64,000 bases of DNA from Bacillota bacterium (lineage in GTDB: Bacteria; Bacillota; Sulfobacillia; JAJZYS01; JAJYTV01): assembly GCA_021799275.1 (NCBI GenBank), contig JAJZAT010000016.1, positions 1 through 64,000 on the forward strand. The letters run 5' to 3'. Under the pieces are notes generated by a model. The model saw nothing but the letters and a program-made list of their open reading frames with translations, had not been told where the DNA came from and ran no database searches. The translations under genes and the position numbers were made by a program. Numbering within the stretch: position 1 is the first letter of the stretch; each line of letters starts with the position of its first letter. Positions 34,901 through 42,571 of this stretch are shown one piece after another.

Positions 34901-37256
34901 AGATGCCCCATGTGCCTGCCGTTTCGCCGGCGATGACACCCGGCGACTGGTAGGTGGCGTCATACCCGATCTGGTTGCCGGTGACCGTGTCGCCCTGCAT
35001 CGTCCAGTTGGTGTCGTCGGTGGAGTATCCACCGGACTCAAGGGCGATGCCGGTCTGGCTGTCCAGGACCGTGTTGCCCTCCACCTGCACGCCGCTGCTC
35101 TCGAAGACCAGAATGCCCGTCGCCTCCGTAGGCTGCGACTTGATGCCGGTGTAGATCATGCCGGACACGTGGTTGTCCTCGATGCTGCCTGTGGCGCCGT
35201 TCGCGATCTCGACGCCGTTCACGGCCCAGGTCACGACGTTGCCGGGTCCGGGGCCCGTCACCGTGTTGCCGGAGATGCGGGCGTGGATGCCGTCGCCGCC
35301 CACGGAGAAGCTGCCGGCGTCGATGCCCGCCCGGCCGAAGCCAGAGACCTCGTTGCCCTCGATGGTGGCGGTGGCACCTAGGCTGTTCGGCGCCACGACC
35401 ACGCCGGAGAAGCCACCGCTTACCGTGTTGTCAAGGATGGTGGAGTCCATGGCTCCTAATGCGCTATCGGCCGAGTTGCCGATCCAGATGCCGGCCGAGC
35501 TAACCGCGGGGTCACTGTAGTTATCGTACGACTGTGGAATGCCCGCGATGGAGTTGTGCTCGATCTGAACCTGGCTTGTGCCGCCCGTCGACACGCCGAC
35601 GGCGCTGCAGTAGGTGTCGCAGGGCACCGCATAGATGCCGATGCTGTCCGGGATCCCGGAACCCGTTTCCGCGATCGCGTTGTTCTGCGCCGTCATGTCG
35701 GTGCCCACCGACTCGATGCCAATCTGGTTGTCGGTGATCGTGTTGCCGGAGACGCTCACGTTGGAGGTGCCGTCCCCGTACAGGAGCACCCCTGCGGCAT
35801 AGTCCGCCTGGGGATCCGACGCATTCGGCTTGCCCGTGTAGTCGTTGCCGGTGACGGTCGAGCCCTGCACGGTGCCCATGGCGCCGTAGTCGATCTCGAT
35901 GCCGTTCGTCGCAAGAGCCGCCGTTGGCGTGCCCGTAACCGTGTCGTCCAGGGCAGTGAGATCCGTGCCAGAGCCCTCAGCGCCGATTCCGGACTTGCCG
36001 TATCCGGTAACCGTGGAGTTCTCCACGGTTACATTGGCTACGCCGCTGGAGCTCTCGACGCGCACGCCCTGGCCACTGCCGCAGCCCACGTCGCTTTGCG
36101 GAGACCAGTCCTTGAGCGCGACGCCGTCCACAGTACCCGAGGCGTTCTCATAAGCGATCCCGGCCATGACGTCGTTGCAGCCGTCGACCCCGTTAGACGC
36201 GGGGTTGCCGTCAAGCGTCAGGTCCTTGATCGTCACGGTGATGGCAGGCTCCGTGACATCGATGCCCGCAACCATGGAGGAGCCGGAAATGGCCGTCTTG
36301 GCTTCCGCCGGCCTTGCCGGAAGTACCAAGGTCGTCTTGTCCTTGCCCGCGCCCTCCAGGGTCAGGTTCTTGTCGATGGTGAGCTGTTCCGTGTAGGTTC
36401 CCGGCGCGACGTCGACCGTACCGCCGGGGGCCACGGCGCTGACACCTTCACTGATCGTGGCGAAGGCGTTGTAGCCACAGTAGTACGTCTCGCCGTTGAC
36501 TGCGACGGCTGTGCCATCCGCCGTACAAGCCTGCGTCACCGCCACATTGGATGGCGGTCCCATCTGCACGGAGGTGATGGTGGCCGTGGCGGTGTCACTG
36601 CCACTCGTCGTGCCGACGACGCCGATCCAGACCGCGACCTTGGTGGTGGGGGTGACGCCCGATAGGTCGCCGTTCTGGAGCTGGGCCAACGTGTAAGTAC
36701 CCCCGCCACCTTCTTGGAGGTAAAACGGCGTCGATCCGGTCACGACCAGGGTGCCGGTCGACGGGTCCGAAGACGATTCGTCGGAGAGGTAGAGGTCGCC
36801 GCCGGTGTCCGTCATGTAGGTCGCGCCGGCAACCGTCTGCGACCAGTCGAAGAAGTCGCCGTTCGTGTCGTTGTCGTTGGCGGTGTTCGCATCGAGCCAG
36901 ATGTTGAGTCCGTAGTTTCCAGTGCCCTTGACCACGATGCCGTTCAAGTCGCCGAGGGTGCCTGTGTAGTCCATCGAGAATCCGGAGTCCGTGTAATCGG
37001 GGTACGGTCCCGCAGTCACCTCTATGGCACCGTTGCTCTCCACTTGGGATACGCCATAGACCGCATCAGTCGTGCTCGTCGGTTGCGGGGAACGATAGAA
37101 CTGTCCCCCGTAGTTTGCGTTGTAGTACGTGATCTGGCTCGCAACGTTCGATGTAGTGGCTGCCTGAGCGGCCGGTACGCCGGCGACACCCAAGGCCAGA
37201 ACCGTCAGGAGTGCTGTCATGATGATCGCGAGATAACTCCGCAGGCGTCGGGCCAC
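31932..37256 (-). CDS. Giant beta-helix surface protein with three SLH domains
   Basis: A 1774-residue exported protein. The signal peptide ends near AQAATT. Most of the length consists of right-handed beta-helix (pectate-lyase/NosD-like) strands with recurring patterns such as VTGN.ITG, ISGNT and DNWWG. At least two DNWWG units and two FNSIQAAVNAA-type helix starts suggest an internal duplication. The last 170 residues are three SLH repeats (FSDIAG, FSDVAKTSWAAPVI, GYPDGTFRPGQQIT), which bind secondary wall polymer. GTG 37256 follows GGAGGGG. It is probably a wall-anchored adhesin or carbohydrate-active protein; no catalytic residue is assigned. Confidence 0.92.
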   Translation of the reverse strand: MARRLRSYLAIIMTALLTVLALGVAGVPAAQAATTSNVASQITYYNANYGGQFYRSPQPTSTTDAVYGVSQVESNGAIEVTAGPYPDYTDSGFSMDYTGTLGDLNGIVVKGTGNYGLNIWLDANTANDNDTNGDFFDWSQTVAGATYMTDTGGDLYLSDESSSDPSTGTLVVTGSTPFYLQEGGGGTYTLAQLQNGDLSGVTPTTKVAVWIGVVGTTSGSDTATATITSVQMGPPSNVAVTQACTADGTAVAVNGETYYCGYNAFATISEGVSAVAPGGTVDVAPGTYTEQLTIDKNLTLEGAGKDKTTLVLPARPAEAKTAISGSSMVAGIDVTEPAITVTIKDLTLDGNPASNGVDGCNDVMAGIAYENASGTVDGVALKDWSPQSDVGCGSGQGVRVESSSGVANVTVENSTVTGYGKSGIGAEGSGTDLTALDDTVTGTPTAALATNGIEIDYGAMGTVQGSTVTGNDYTGKPNASDPQADYAAGVLLYGDGTSNVSVSGNTITDNQIGIESVGTDMTAQNNAIAETGSGIPDSIGIYAVPCDTYCSAVGVSTGGTSQVQIEHNSIAGIPQSYDNYSDPAVSSAGIWIGNSADSALGAMDSTILDNTVSGGFSGVVVAPNSLGATATIEGNEVSGFGRAGIDAGSFSVGGDGIHARISGNTVTGPGPGNVVTWAVNGVEIANGATGSIEDNHVSGMIYTGIKSQPTEATGILVFESSGVQVEGNTVLDSQTGIALESGGYSTDDTNWTMQGDTVTGNQIGYDATYQSPGVIAGETAGTWGIWVANYKDGASVSASVYGNTLVGTNADEGGVPSIGVQVGDSHIGNTGGAAGSVSAAIDGNAITGFTDGIADVGTTGSSATFTSVANFNDLSGNTGAGLVNLTGSTSGTTAVQGLDATDNWWGSANGPTSPENTYNVSSQGIAVSGDAQVAPWLTSAPALGATTGTDFAPVVDTTSGAAFNSIQAAVNAASAGDTIVAAKGTFTEAVSVGTKVTLNGAQAGVDARSRSGDETVVDGGFAIHASDVTIDGFTVQDAATSAPTYGVGVNIYADTSGANVVNDIVQQNVFGLYLGSQGTDQTVIRHDVFQNNNQPGSASGDGIYTDRTASNVLIDANVFKDNDSSGLVFVGSNADPEHDITISGNTLSGSSAMALMGLSQVTVKDNLVQGTGTAPKTDAIYLGGGDQGITISHNVVQNSTGWAVDLTTQFVSQPSSDVTLTFNSLDATNQLGGLAVAKDSYTGGKVDAEDNWWGTKDGPASSVQGAVYAPTWIQALSISPALERAVSGNALQWTASMLDSAGNAITDPAFAVTFATSGSAACQNATPLTPEALSSSSVDFSCTPATAGDLTVTGTVSLDGTPLDLVGTAGAILLAPAPLSGGGSGGSGSPTDGNQSGTLTVNGDTTTINVDTERLMANLGNTTGTNVTFTSNTTSGAINLTGDALQDLTTDSDGISLQTPGATYTLPAGSIDMTDLENLLGVTDPSLINLSLTVAPATAGDTTDISQGINGPIVGDPMTFTITATVNGQTQTIETFTGAVPRTFTLDTTPDPDDTTGVVLINGVPEHAWTVFSGTTATIESHTDSTYAIVTNHVSFSDIAGLPQEAAIQALANKLVIAGMTPTTFDPQGGVTRAQFAALVVRALGLWNLGADTHFSDVAKTSWAAPVIQSAAAEAFIQGYPDGTFRPGQQITNVQMAAIVARVMGFLDIKAGTAGTAPADQASIPSWASQDVALVLSQGIMTTGADGAFAPNATTTRAQAAQIIWNLMLKAGIE

Positions 37257-37418
37257 GTCTTCCCCTCCCATGTCCGCAAAAGACAACAAACCGGCCGCCG
37301 AACGGCCGGTTACGCCTTGGCTCATCCCCGCTTAGGAGGCGTCCATCGCTCCACGGGGAGTCATCGCTTCCGTTTGGATGATGTGGGTCCTGAGCGAGAC
37401 GGAGCGCGTCGCATTATG
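37257..37418 (-). promoter_or_regulatory. Structured leader of the SLH gene
   Basis: A -10 CATAAT (37418-37413) with -35-like ATGAAG 17 bp earlier predicts a leader of about 150 nt. It contains a nested hairpin region (CTCCCCG pairing CGGGGAT around GGAG/CTCC), then a terminator-like hairpin, then GGAGGGG and the GTG. The plan resembles a riboswitch or protein-controlled attenuator. I do not see the conserved cores of c-di-GMP-I or c-di-AMP riboswitches. Confidence 0.5.
37278..37311 (-). terminator. Terminator within the SLH leader
   Basis: The minus strand has AACCGGCCG/CGGCCGGTT (9 bp, loop TTCGG) followed by TGTTGTCTTTT, 22 bp before the GTG start. Confidence 0.65.
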
Positions 37419-37889
37419 AAACGGCCCTATCCTCCCTTCATCTGCAGACGCGTGCCATCAAGCGCACCAGTGCTTCATTTCTGATCTCACAGATCCTTCC
37501 GTCTTTGATGTTTTTTGCACGACTTATATCGACTCTTCCTGCCATTTGTCCCCGGGAGGTGCCCCGATTAGAGCGGTGGTCTCGACACTTCTTGCCGTGC
37601 TTAGCCGTACACCAGCGTGCACATCGCCATGCTGATGCCGCTTTCCCGCGCCGCGAACCATGTCGGCAAGTCATCCGCGGCGCAGGGCCAACCGGCATGA
37701 TTCGTCATGCGCACCCGCTGCAGGCGGATCGGGGGTCGTGCGGCGCACTGGTTGCAGGCGCGGTGCGCCCTGATGTGTTGCTTATGCGCCGAACGGCGCG
37801 GTCATGCCAGGCATCTCTCTTCGGCTTTCCTCACCCGCCGGGCTTCTTGCATACTGAAGGCGCCACGATCGGTTTACAGGAGGCGAAGC
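37419..37889. other. Gene-free stretch
   Basis: About 470 bp between the SLH promoter and the methyltransferase gene. It is AT-richer around 37490-37530. Open frames here are low-complexity and lack ribosome sites. AGGAGG at 37879 belongs to the methyltransferase. Confidence 0.5.
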
Positions 37890-38756
37890 ATGCCCGGCGA
37901 GATCCAATTTGCAGACAACCTCACGGTGCTGAGGGGCCTGCCTTCGGGCAGCGTCGACCTCATCTACATCGACCCGCCGTTCAACACAGGAAGGCTGCAG
38001 TCCCTGGACCGGATCCGCACCGTCCGCTCGGACGAGGGCGACCGCACCGGCTTCGCCGGCCGGCGCTACGCCACGGAGAAGCTTGGTTCCCAAGCATACG
38101 CAGACATCTTCGACGACTACCTGGCCTTTCTCGAGCCACGTCTGCGCGAGGCCCACAGGGTTCTCGCGCCGCACGGCTCGCTCTACTTCCACATCGACTA
38201 CCGCGAGGTACACTACTGCAAGGTGCTGCTCGACGGCATCTTCGGCCGGGACGCCTTCCTCAACGAGATCATCTGGGCCTACGACTACGGCGCCAGGACG
38301 CGCCGCAAGTGGCCGCCGAAGCACGACAACATCCTCCTGTATGTCAAGGACCCTGGAAACTACGTCTTCAACGTGGACGCGATCGACCGCATCCCCTACA
38401 TGGCGCCGGGGCTGGTGGGGGCGGAGAAGGCGAAGCGCGGGAAGCTCCCGACCGACACCTGGTGGCACACCATCGTTCCGACAAGAGGCCAGGAGCGCAC
38501 CGGCTACCCGACGCAGAAGCCTCTCGCGATCCTCGAGCGCATCGTTCTGGCCTCCTCGAATCCAGGCGACCTGGTTTTGGACTTCTTCGCCGGCAGCGGC
38601 ACGACGGGAGCCGCCTGCCTAAAGCTCGGCCGCCGCTTCCTGCTCGTCGACCATAACCCCGCCGCCATGCAGGTGATGGCGGAGCGGTTCAAGGACGCGC
38701 AGGACGTCCGCTGGGTGGGCTGGCCGCCCGCAGGCGACCGCAGCAGCGGGAACTGA
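37890..38756 (+). CDS. Orphan DNA methyltransferase, beta-class N4/N6
   Basis: A 288-residue site-specific methyltransferase. Motif IV DPPFNTG (about 29-34) comes before motif I DFFAGSGTTGAA (about 232-243), the beta-class order used for N6-adenine or N4-cytosine. ATG 37890 has AGGAGG 7 bp ahead. No restriction endonuclease is beside it. It is far shorter than PglX (about 1200 residues), so it is not a BREX methylase by size. The target sequence is unknown. Confidence 0.92.
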   Translation: MPGEIQFADNLTVLRGLPSGSVDLIYIDPPFNTGRLQSLDRIRTVRSDEGDRTGFAGRRYATEKLGSQAYADIFDDYLAFLEPRLREAHRVLAPHGSLYFHIDYREVHYCKVLLDGIFGRDAFLNEIIWAYDYGARTRRKWPPKHDNILLYVKDPGNYVFNVDAIDRIPYMAPGLVGAEKAKRGKLPTDTWWHTIVPTRGQERTGYPTQKPLAILERIVLASSNPGDLVLDFFAGSGTTGAACLKLGRRFLLVDHNPAAMQVMAERFKDAQDVRWVGWPPAGDRSSGN

Positions 38757-38771
38757 CACGCCATGCGGCGA

Positions 38772-38802
38772 CATCGGGCGGCGCGAGGTGCGCCGCCCGA
38801 TG
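38772..38802. terminator. Terminator between convergent genes
   Basis: A 13-bp perfect stem CATCGGGCGGCGC/GCGCCGCCCGATG with loop GAGGT lies 15 bp after the methyltransferase stop; CGATCGTTT follows. Confidence 0.7.
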
Positions 38803-38834
38803 CGATCGTTTCCGCGTGGAATTCTAAACTCCGG

Positions 38835-39098
38835 TCAACCCCTGAGAAATCCCACCGACTTGCCCGCGCCTGGGCGCTCCACCTCGACCCGCAGGATCGC
38901 GTGCCACGGCACGGCGGTCGTGGTGCCCGCGTCCGTCTCGATCAGGAGGCCCTCCTCCATCTCCTTGGCGATGGACACGGCGGCAACGACGCCGCCGTCC
39001 AATAGGATGAAACGCAGCTTCGCGCCCTGGGGGCCTGCCTCCTTGAGGGCAAGGAACAGGTCTCGCGGGAACGATGGGAATCCGCTCGCCTTATCCAT
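38835..39098 (-). CDS. Small hypothetical protein
   Basis: An 87-residue protein with a coherent alternating pattern (LRFILLDGGVVAAVSIAKEMEEGLLIETD, in parts: RFILLDGGVVAAVSIAK) suggesting a small beta-rich domain. GAGGAG lies about 9 bp before its ATG. It is bracketed by a terminator and the EAL-GGDEF gene. No family is recognised. Confidence 0.5.
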   Translation of the reverse strand: MDKASGFPSFPRDLFLALKEAGPQGAKLRFILLDGGVVAAVSIAKEMEEGLLIETDAGTTTAVPWHAILRVEVERPGAGKSVGFLRG

Positions 39099-39146
39099 CT
39101 TCCACCACTCCTCGCTGGCCGACGGTCGGGAACCACCCGGCCGGCC

Positions 39147-41807
39147 CTAGCCACGGTTTCGCGGGCCCGCGCGCCGGTCCTGCCCCGCGTCGGTGTCCAC
39201 GATGACTCCCTTGCCATGGTGCTTGCCCTGGTAGAGACGCCTGTCCGCCAGGCGGTAGGCATCCGCGTAGGTCCCCGCCTCGCGCGGCAGTTCGACCACT
39301 CCCAGGGTAGCCCCACTGCTGAACTCCCCAAGCGGACTGCGCTCGATGATCTGCTGCAGCCGTCGGCGCGTATCCTCACCCAACCCCGCGTCGTACATCA
39401 GCCAGACGAACTCGTCCCCACCGATACGCGCCACATCGTCCGTCGGGCGCAGCGCCGTCTGCACGTAGGCGGTGAAATTCTTGAGAAGACCGTCAGCCGC
39501 CTGATGGCCGAAGCGGTCGTTCACCTGCTTCAGGTTGTCGAGGTCGAGGAGCACGAAGAGCGCCGGACTTGATCCTCCGGCCCTGAAATGCGCCTCGAGG
39601 CGCTCCTCCAGAGCGCGACGGTTCAGCGCTCCCGTCAGCGGGTCGTGGCGGGCGAGGCGCAGGAGCTGGCGCTGACGCCAGCGGTTCACGGTGGCGAGGC
39701 CGAGAAACTCGAGCACGGCAGGCAACGTCTCGGCCTTGCCGGACTCCTCCTGCGCAATGTCCACCAGCAATGAAGCGATCGGGGTACGGCCGTCGCGAAT
39801 ACCGAAGTGGTAAAGGCTGCGCCCTGGAACGGCCAGGGGATGGTCCTGCGGCAGCGGTCCTTCGGGTGGGAGTTCCACCCTGATGTCCCCGAGGAACGCG
39901 CGGGCTCCGGGCCACCAGCGCTCGCGCAGGCCAAGCTCGCGTGCGTCACAGGTGCCCCAGACGTCGTGCAGCGTCCAGTCGCCAGCGCCCGTCTCGCTGC
40001 GCATCACCAGGATGCCGCCGCAAACGCCCGTGATCTCGGGCCAGCGCCGGCGGAAGGCGCGGAATGCGGCAACCGACGGCGCCTGCGGATCCGCGCTGCC
40101 CAAGAACGGCTGATAGTCGAGCGCGATCGGTGCGGTCTCGAGCATCCACGAGAAGACCTGCCTGCTCTGCTGCAGCGAGGCGAGAAGATCCTGGTTCGCC
40201 ATCAGGGCACCGAGGAGTGGCGCAATCTCCTCGATCGCCTCGATCGCGGGCACCGGCAGGCGGTCGCCATGGCTGTCGCCGAGGCTCAGGACTCCCTGGA
40301 CGACGCCCTTGTGCATCAGCGGGATGGCGGCCGCCAGCCGGATGCCGTGCCCGGTTGAGCCCTCGCCCTGGCTCCCTGGCTGGTAGACGATCCGGCGCTC
40401 GTGGTAGGCTCTTTGCACGATACCGTCCTCGCGCAGCAGCGAGACCTCCGCCTGCCCCTGGCCCGTGGTAGAGATACCCTTGGCGGCGATGGCAACGCAG
40501 CGGCCTCCTTCCGCACGCGGCTGCCAGACCGCCGCGGAGCGGAACGGCAAGGCGTGGACGAAACGTTCGGCCATATGGGCGAAGTCCTCGTCCCCCTGCC
40601 AAGTGGCGAGCCAGCGTGCGACTTCCTTGCGCCAGAAGAGGTGGTGGCTCGCGTCGCGCCTTGGCGTGCCTCGGCCGCTTTCGTGGGGACCAAGCTGCTC
40701 CGGTCGTTGTGCCAGGGTAAAGCTGTCCACCGCCCCGATCACCTCGCCGTCGGCCGACAGCACGGGTTCGGTGTGCATCGTGACCCAGCGCCGCTCGCCG
40801 TCCGCGTCCCGGAGCGAAAGAAGGTTGTCCTGCGGTGTGTTCTGCTGGATCGACCGCACGAGCGGGCACGCCTCGAAACAGAGCCGGTTGCCGGCAAGGT
40901 CCCGGTGGTCCATACCGCTCAGCCAGCACGGCAGGCCGATCACCTCGGCAGCCTTGCGGCCTGTGATCGCCTCCGCAGCCTCGTCCCAGGCCACGATGCG
41001 CCTGCCCCGGTCCGCAGAGTAGTGGGCGACGCCCTCTCCGGTATCCGAGGCCGCGATCTGATGGGCCGCTTCGGACAAGGCCGCGGCCGCAGGGGGCAAG
41101 GTGACGAAGGACAGCGGCCGCGTCACGGGCTTAGGCTCCGGACGCCCGAGGAAAAAGCCCTGGCCCATCACCACGCCGAGCCGCACCAGCTCCTCGAGCT
41201 CTGCTTCGGCCTCGATGCCTTCGGCGATCGTGGCGATGCCAAGGTCCGAGCACATGTGCAGCATCGCCGCGACGATGGTCTGGCGCCAGCGGTCATGGTC
41301 GATGCCGTGCACGAGACGCTGGTCCACCTTGACGACATCGGGCTTGAGCGCGAGTACGGCCGCCTGCCCGGCAAAGCCGGAACCGAAGTCGTCCAGGGCT
41401 ATGCGATACCCCTCCGCGCGCCAGGCTGCCACCTGCGTCTGCAAAGCCTCCGGATCGTCGAAGAGCGGCGACGCCTCCGTAATCTCGATGACGGAGTGGC
41501 GTGCCGGCCAAGGAGACTTGGCAGGAGCGATCGGCAGGCCGACAAAGCGCGGGTTTGCGTTGACGAACAGCATGCCAGGAGGCGTGAGGACGTTTGCCGC
41601 CGCCTCGAAGGCCATGCGGCGGCACGTTTCTTCGAACGACTCCTCAACGCGCTCGTTGCGAGCGAGCTCAAAGAGCTCCGCCGGGGTCGCGAAGAAAGAT
41701 TGCTCGGGTCCCCGTATCAGGGCCTCATGTCCCCAAATGGTGCCGGAGCGCAGATTGTAGATCGGCTGCCATGCGATCCAAAGCTCTGGAATGAGTTCTT
41801 CGAGCAC
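39147..41807 (-). CDS. EAL-PAS-GAF-GGDEF c-di-GMP protein
   Basis: An 886-residue soluble protein with the EAL domain first (about 10-240), then PAS with Cys residues in CFEACPLVR (about 260-370), GAF (about 400-550), a second GAF-like region and C-terminal GGDEF (about 720-870). EAL residues are intact: HEALIRG, NANPRF, EITEAS, LDDFGSGF, KVDQ, AEGIE, GQGFFLG. GGDEF is intact, and an inhibitory site RPTD precedes it at the proper distance. GTG 41807 has GGAGG 6 bp ahead. It could be a dual-function enzyme with product inhibition. Confidence 0.92.
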   Translation of the reverse strand: MLEELIPELWIAWQPIYNLRSGTIWGHEALIRGPEQSFFATPAELFELARNERVEESFEETCRRMAFEAAANVLTPPGMLFVNANPRFVGLPIAPAKSPWPARHSVIEITEASPLFDDPEALQTQVAAWRAEGYRIALDDFGSGFAGQAAVLALKPDVVKVDQRLVHGIDHDRWRQTIVAAMLHMCSDLGIATIAEGIEAEAELEELVRLGVVMGQGFFLGRPEPKPVTRPLSFVTLPPAAAALSEAAHQIAASDTGEGVAHYSADRGRRIVAWDEAAEAITGRKAAEVIGLPCWLSGMDHRDLAGNRLCFEACPLVRSIQQNTPQDNLLSLRDADGERRWVTMHTEPVLSADGEVIGAVDSFTLAQRPEQLGPHESGRGTPRRDASHHLFWRKEVARWLATWQGDEDFAHMAERFVHALPFRSAAVWQPRAEGGRCVAIAAKGISTTGQGQAEVSLLREDGIVQRAYHERRIVYQPGSQGEGSTGHGIRLAAAIPLMHKGVVQGVLSLGDSHGDRLPVPAIEAIEEIAPLLGALMANQDLLASLQQSRQVFSWMLETAPIALDYQPFLGSADPQAPSVAAFRAFRRRWPEITGVCGGILVMRSETGAGDWTLHDVWGTCDARELGLRERWWPGARAFLGDIRVELPPEGPLPQDHPLAVPGRSLYHFGIRDGRTPIASLLVDIAQEESGKAETLPAVLEFLGLATVNRWRQRQLLRLARHDPLTGALNRRALEERLEAHFRAGGSSPALFVLLDLDNLKQVNDRFGHQAADGLLKNFTAYVQTALRPTDDVARIGGDEFVWLMYDAGLGEDTRRRLQQIIERSPLGEFSSGATLGVVELPREAGTYADAYRLADRRLYQGKHHGKGVIVDTDAGQDRRAGPRNRG

Positions 41808-42571
41808 AGAGGACCTCCATTGGTTGAACGCCTGCTGCGGGGCCGGCACGTCTTGCAGGTCTCGTCGGTTCCGTCATTTCGCTAGGCGCTCCGATTTGCC
41901 TCCCGAGGCCGATGTGCAGCCAACACATGCACGCCCAGAGGACGGCAAGGCGGGGACGGGTACGGACAGCAGCCCCGACATCGTGATCGCAGTCCGTCAG
42001 CCTGCCACGATAGGTGGGTGTCTTCTCTGCTTCGGTGATTGCGACCTGATGCACGACTGGCACGTATGGCCGGGGACTGCACCCGCTCAAGATAGCCGGC
42101 GTGCCCGGCGGTCGAACAAAGGCGAAGCCTCGCTGATCTCGAGCATGGTATGGTCAGACAGCCAGAACGAGCCCGATGGCGCGATCGGCGGGCCCATAAG
42201 CGTGCTGCGCATCGTCGTTCTGGTCGTGGCTGGACACGCGGGCGCAGGCGACCGTGCGGCGCTCATCGGATGTGCTGCGGTACAGTTCGGATGCAGATTG
42301 GCCAGATCATAGCGAGGATGCTTCCCGGCCGTATGCTCAGGACCTAGCCTGCTCTCCGTTTCCTACCGCCTGATCGTCGTAATCGCTGCACCCGAAGCCT
42401 TAGATGTCCGGCCAGTCTCTCCACATCGCTAGGATTAAGACTCGTTCGGTAAACCTGCACAACTCTGTCCGGACCTTGTCGAATGGACCCGCCCCACGCC
42501 TGCCGAATGGTGTCCGGCGCGCCTCCGGGAGCTTGGGGCTCGCCCGCCCCGCCACACGGGGACGCTCCACG
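41808..42571. other. Gene-free stretch
   Basis: About 760 bp between the EAL-GGDEF start and the RecQ stop. Frames here are biased but lack recognisable domains and ribosome sites. I see no RNA gene or repeat. Confidence 0.5.

Noticed and set aside
33666-36665. Plus-strand frames opposite the SLH protein
   Set aside because: Repetitive Asp/Val/Arg content mirrors the Thr/Gly-rich beta-helix codons on the other strand.
37257-37500. c-di-GMP-I riboswitch upstream of the SLH gene
   Set aside because: The conserved receptor segments expected for GEMM RNAs are not visible; only a generic structured leader with terminator is supported.
37890-38756. Methyltransferase as the BREX PglX
   Set aside because: It is 288 residues against about 1200 for PglX, and lies apart from brxL with unrelated genes between.
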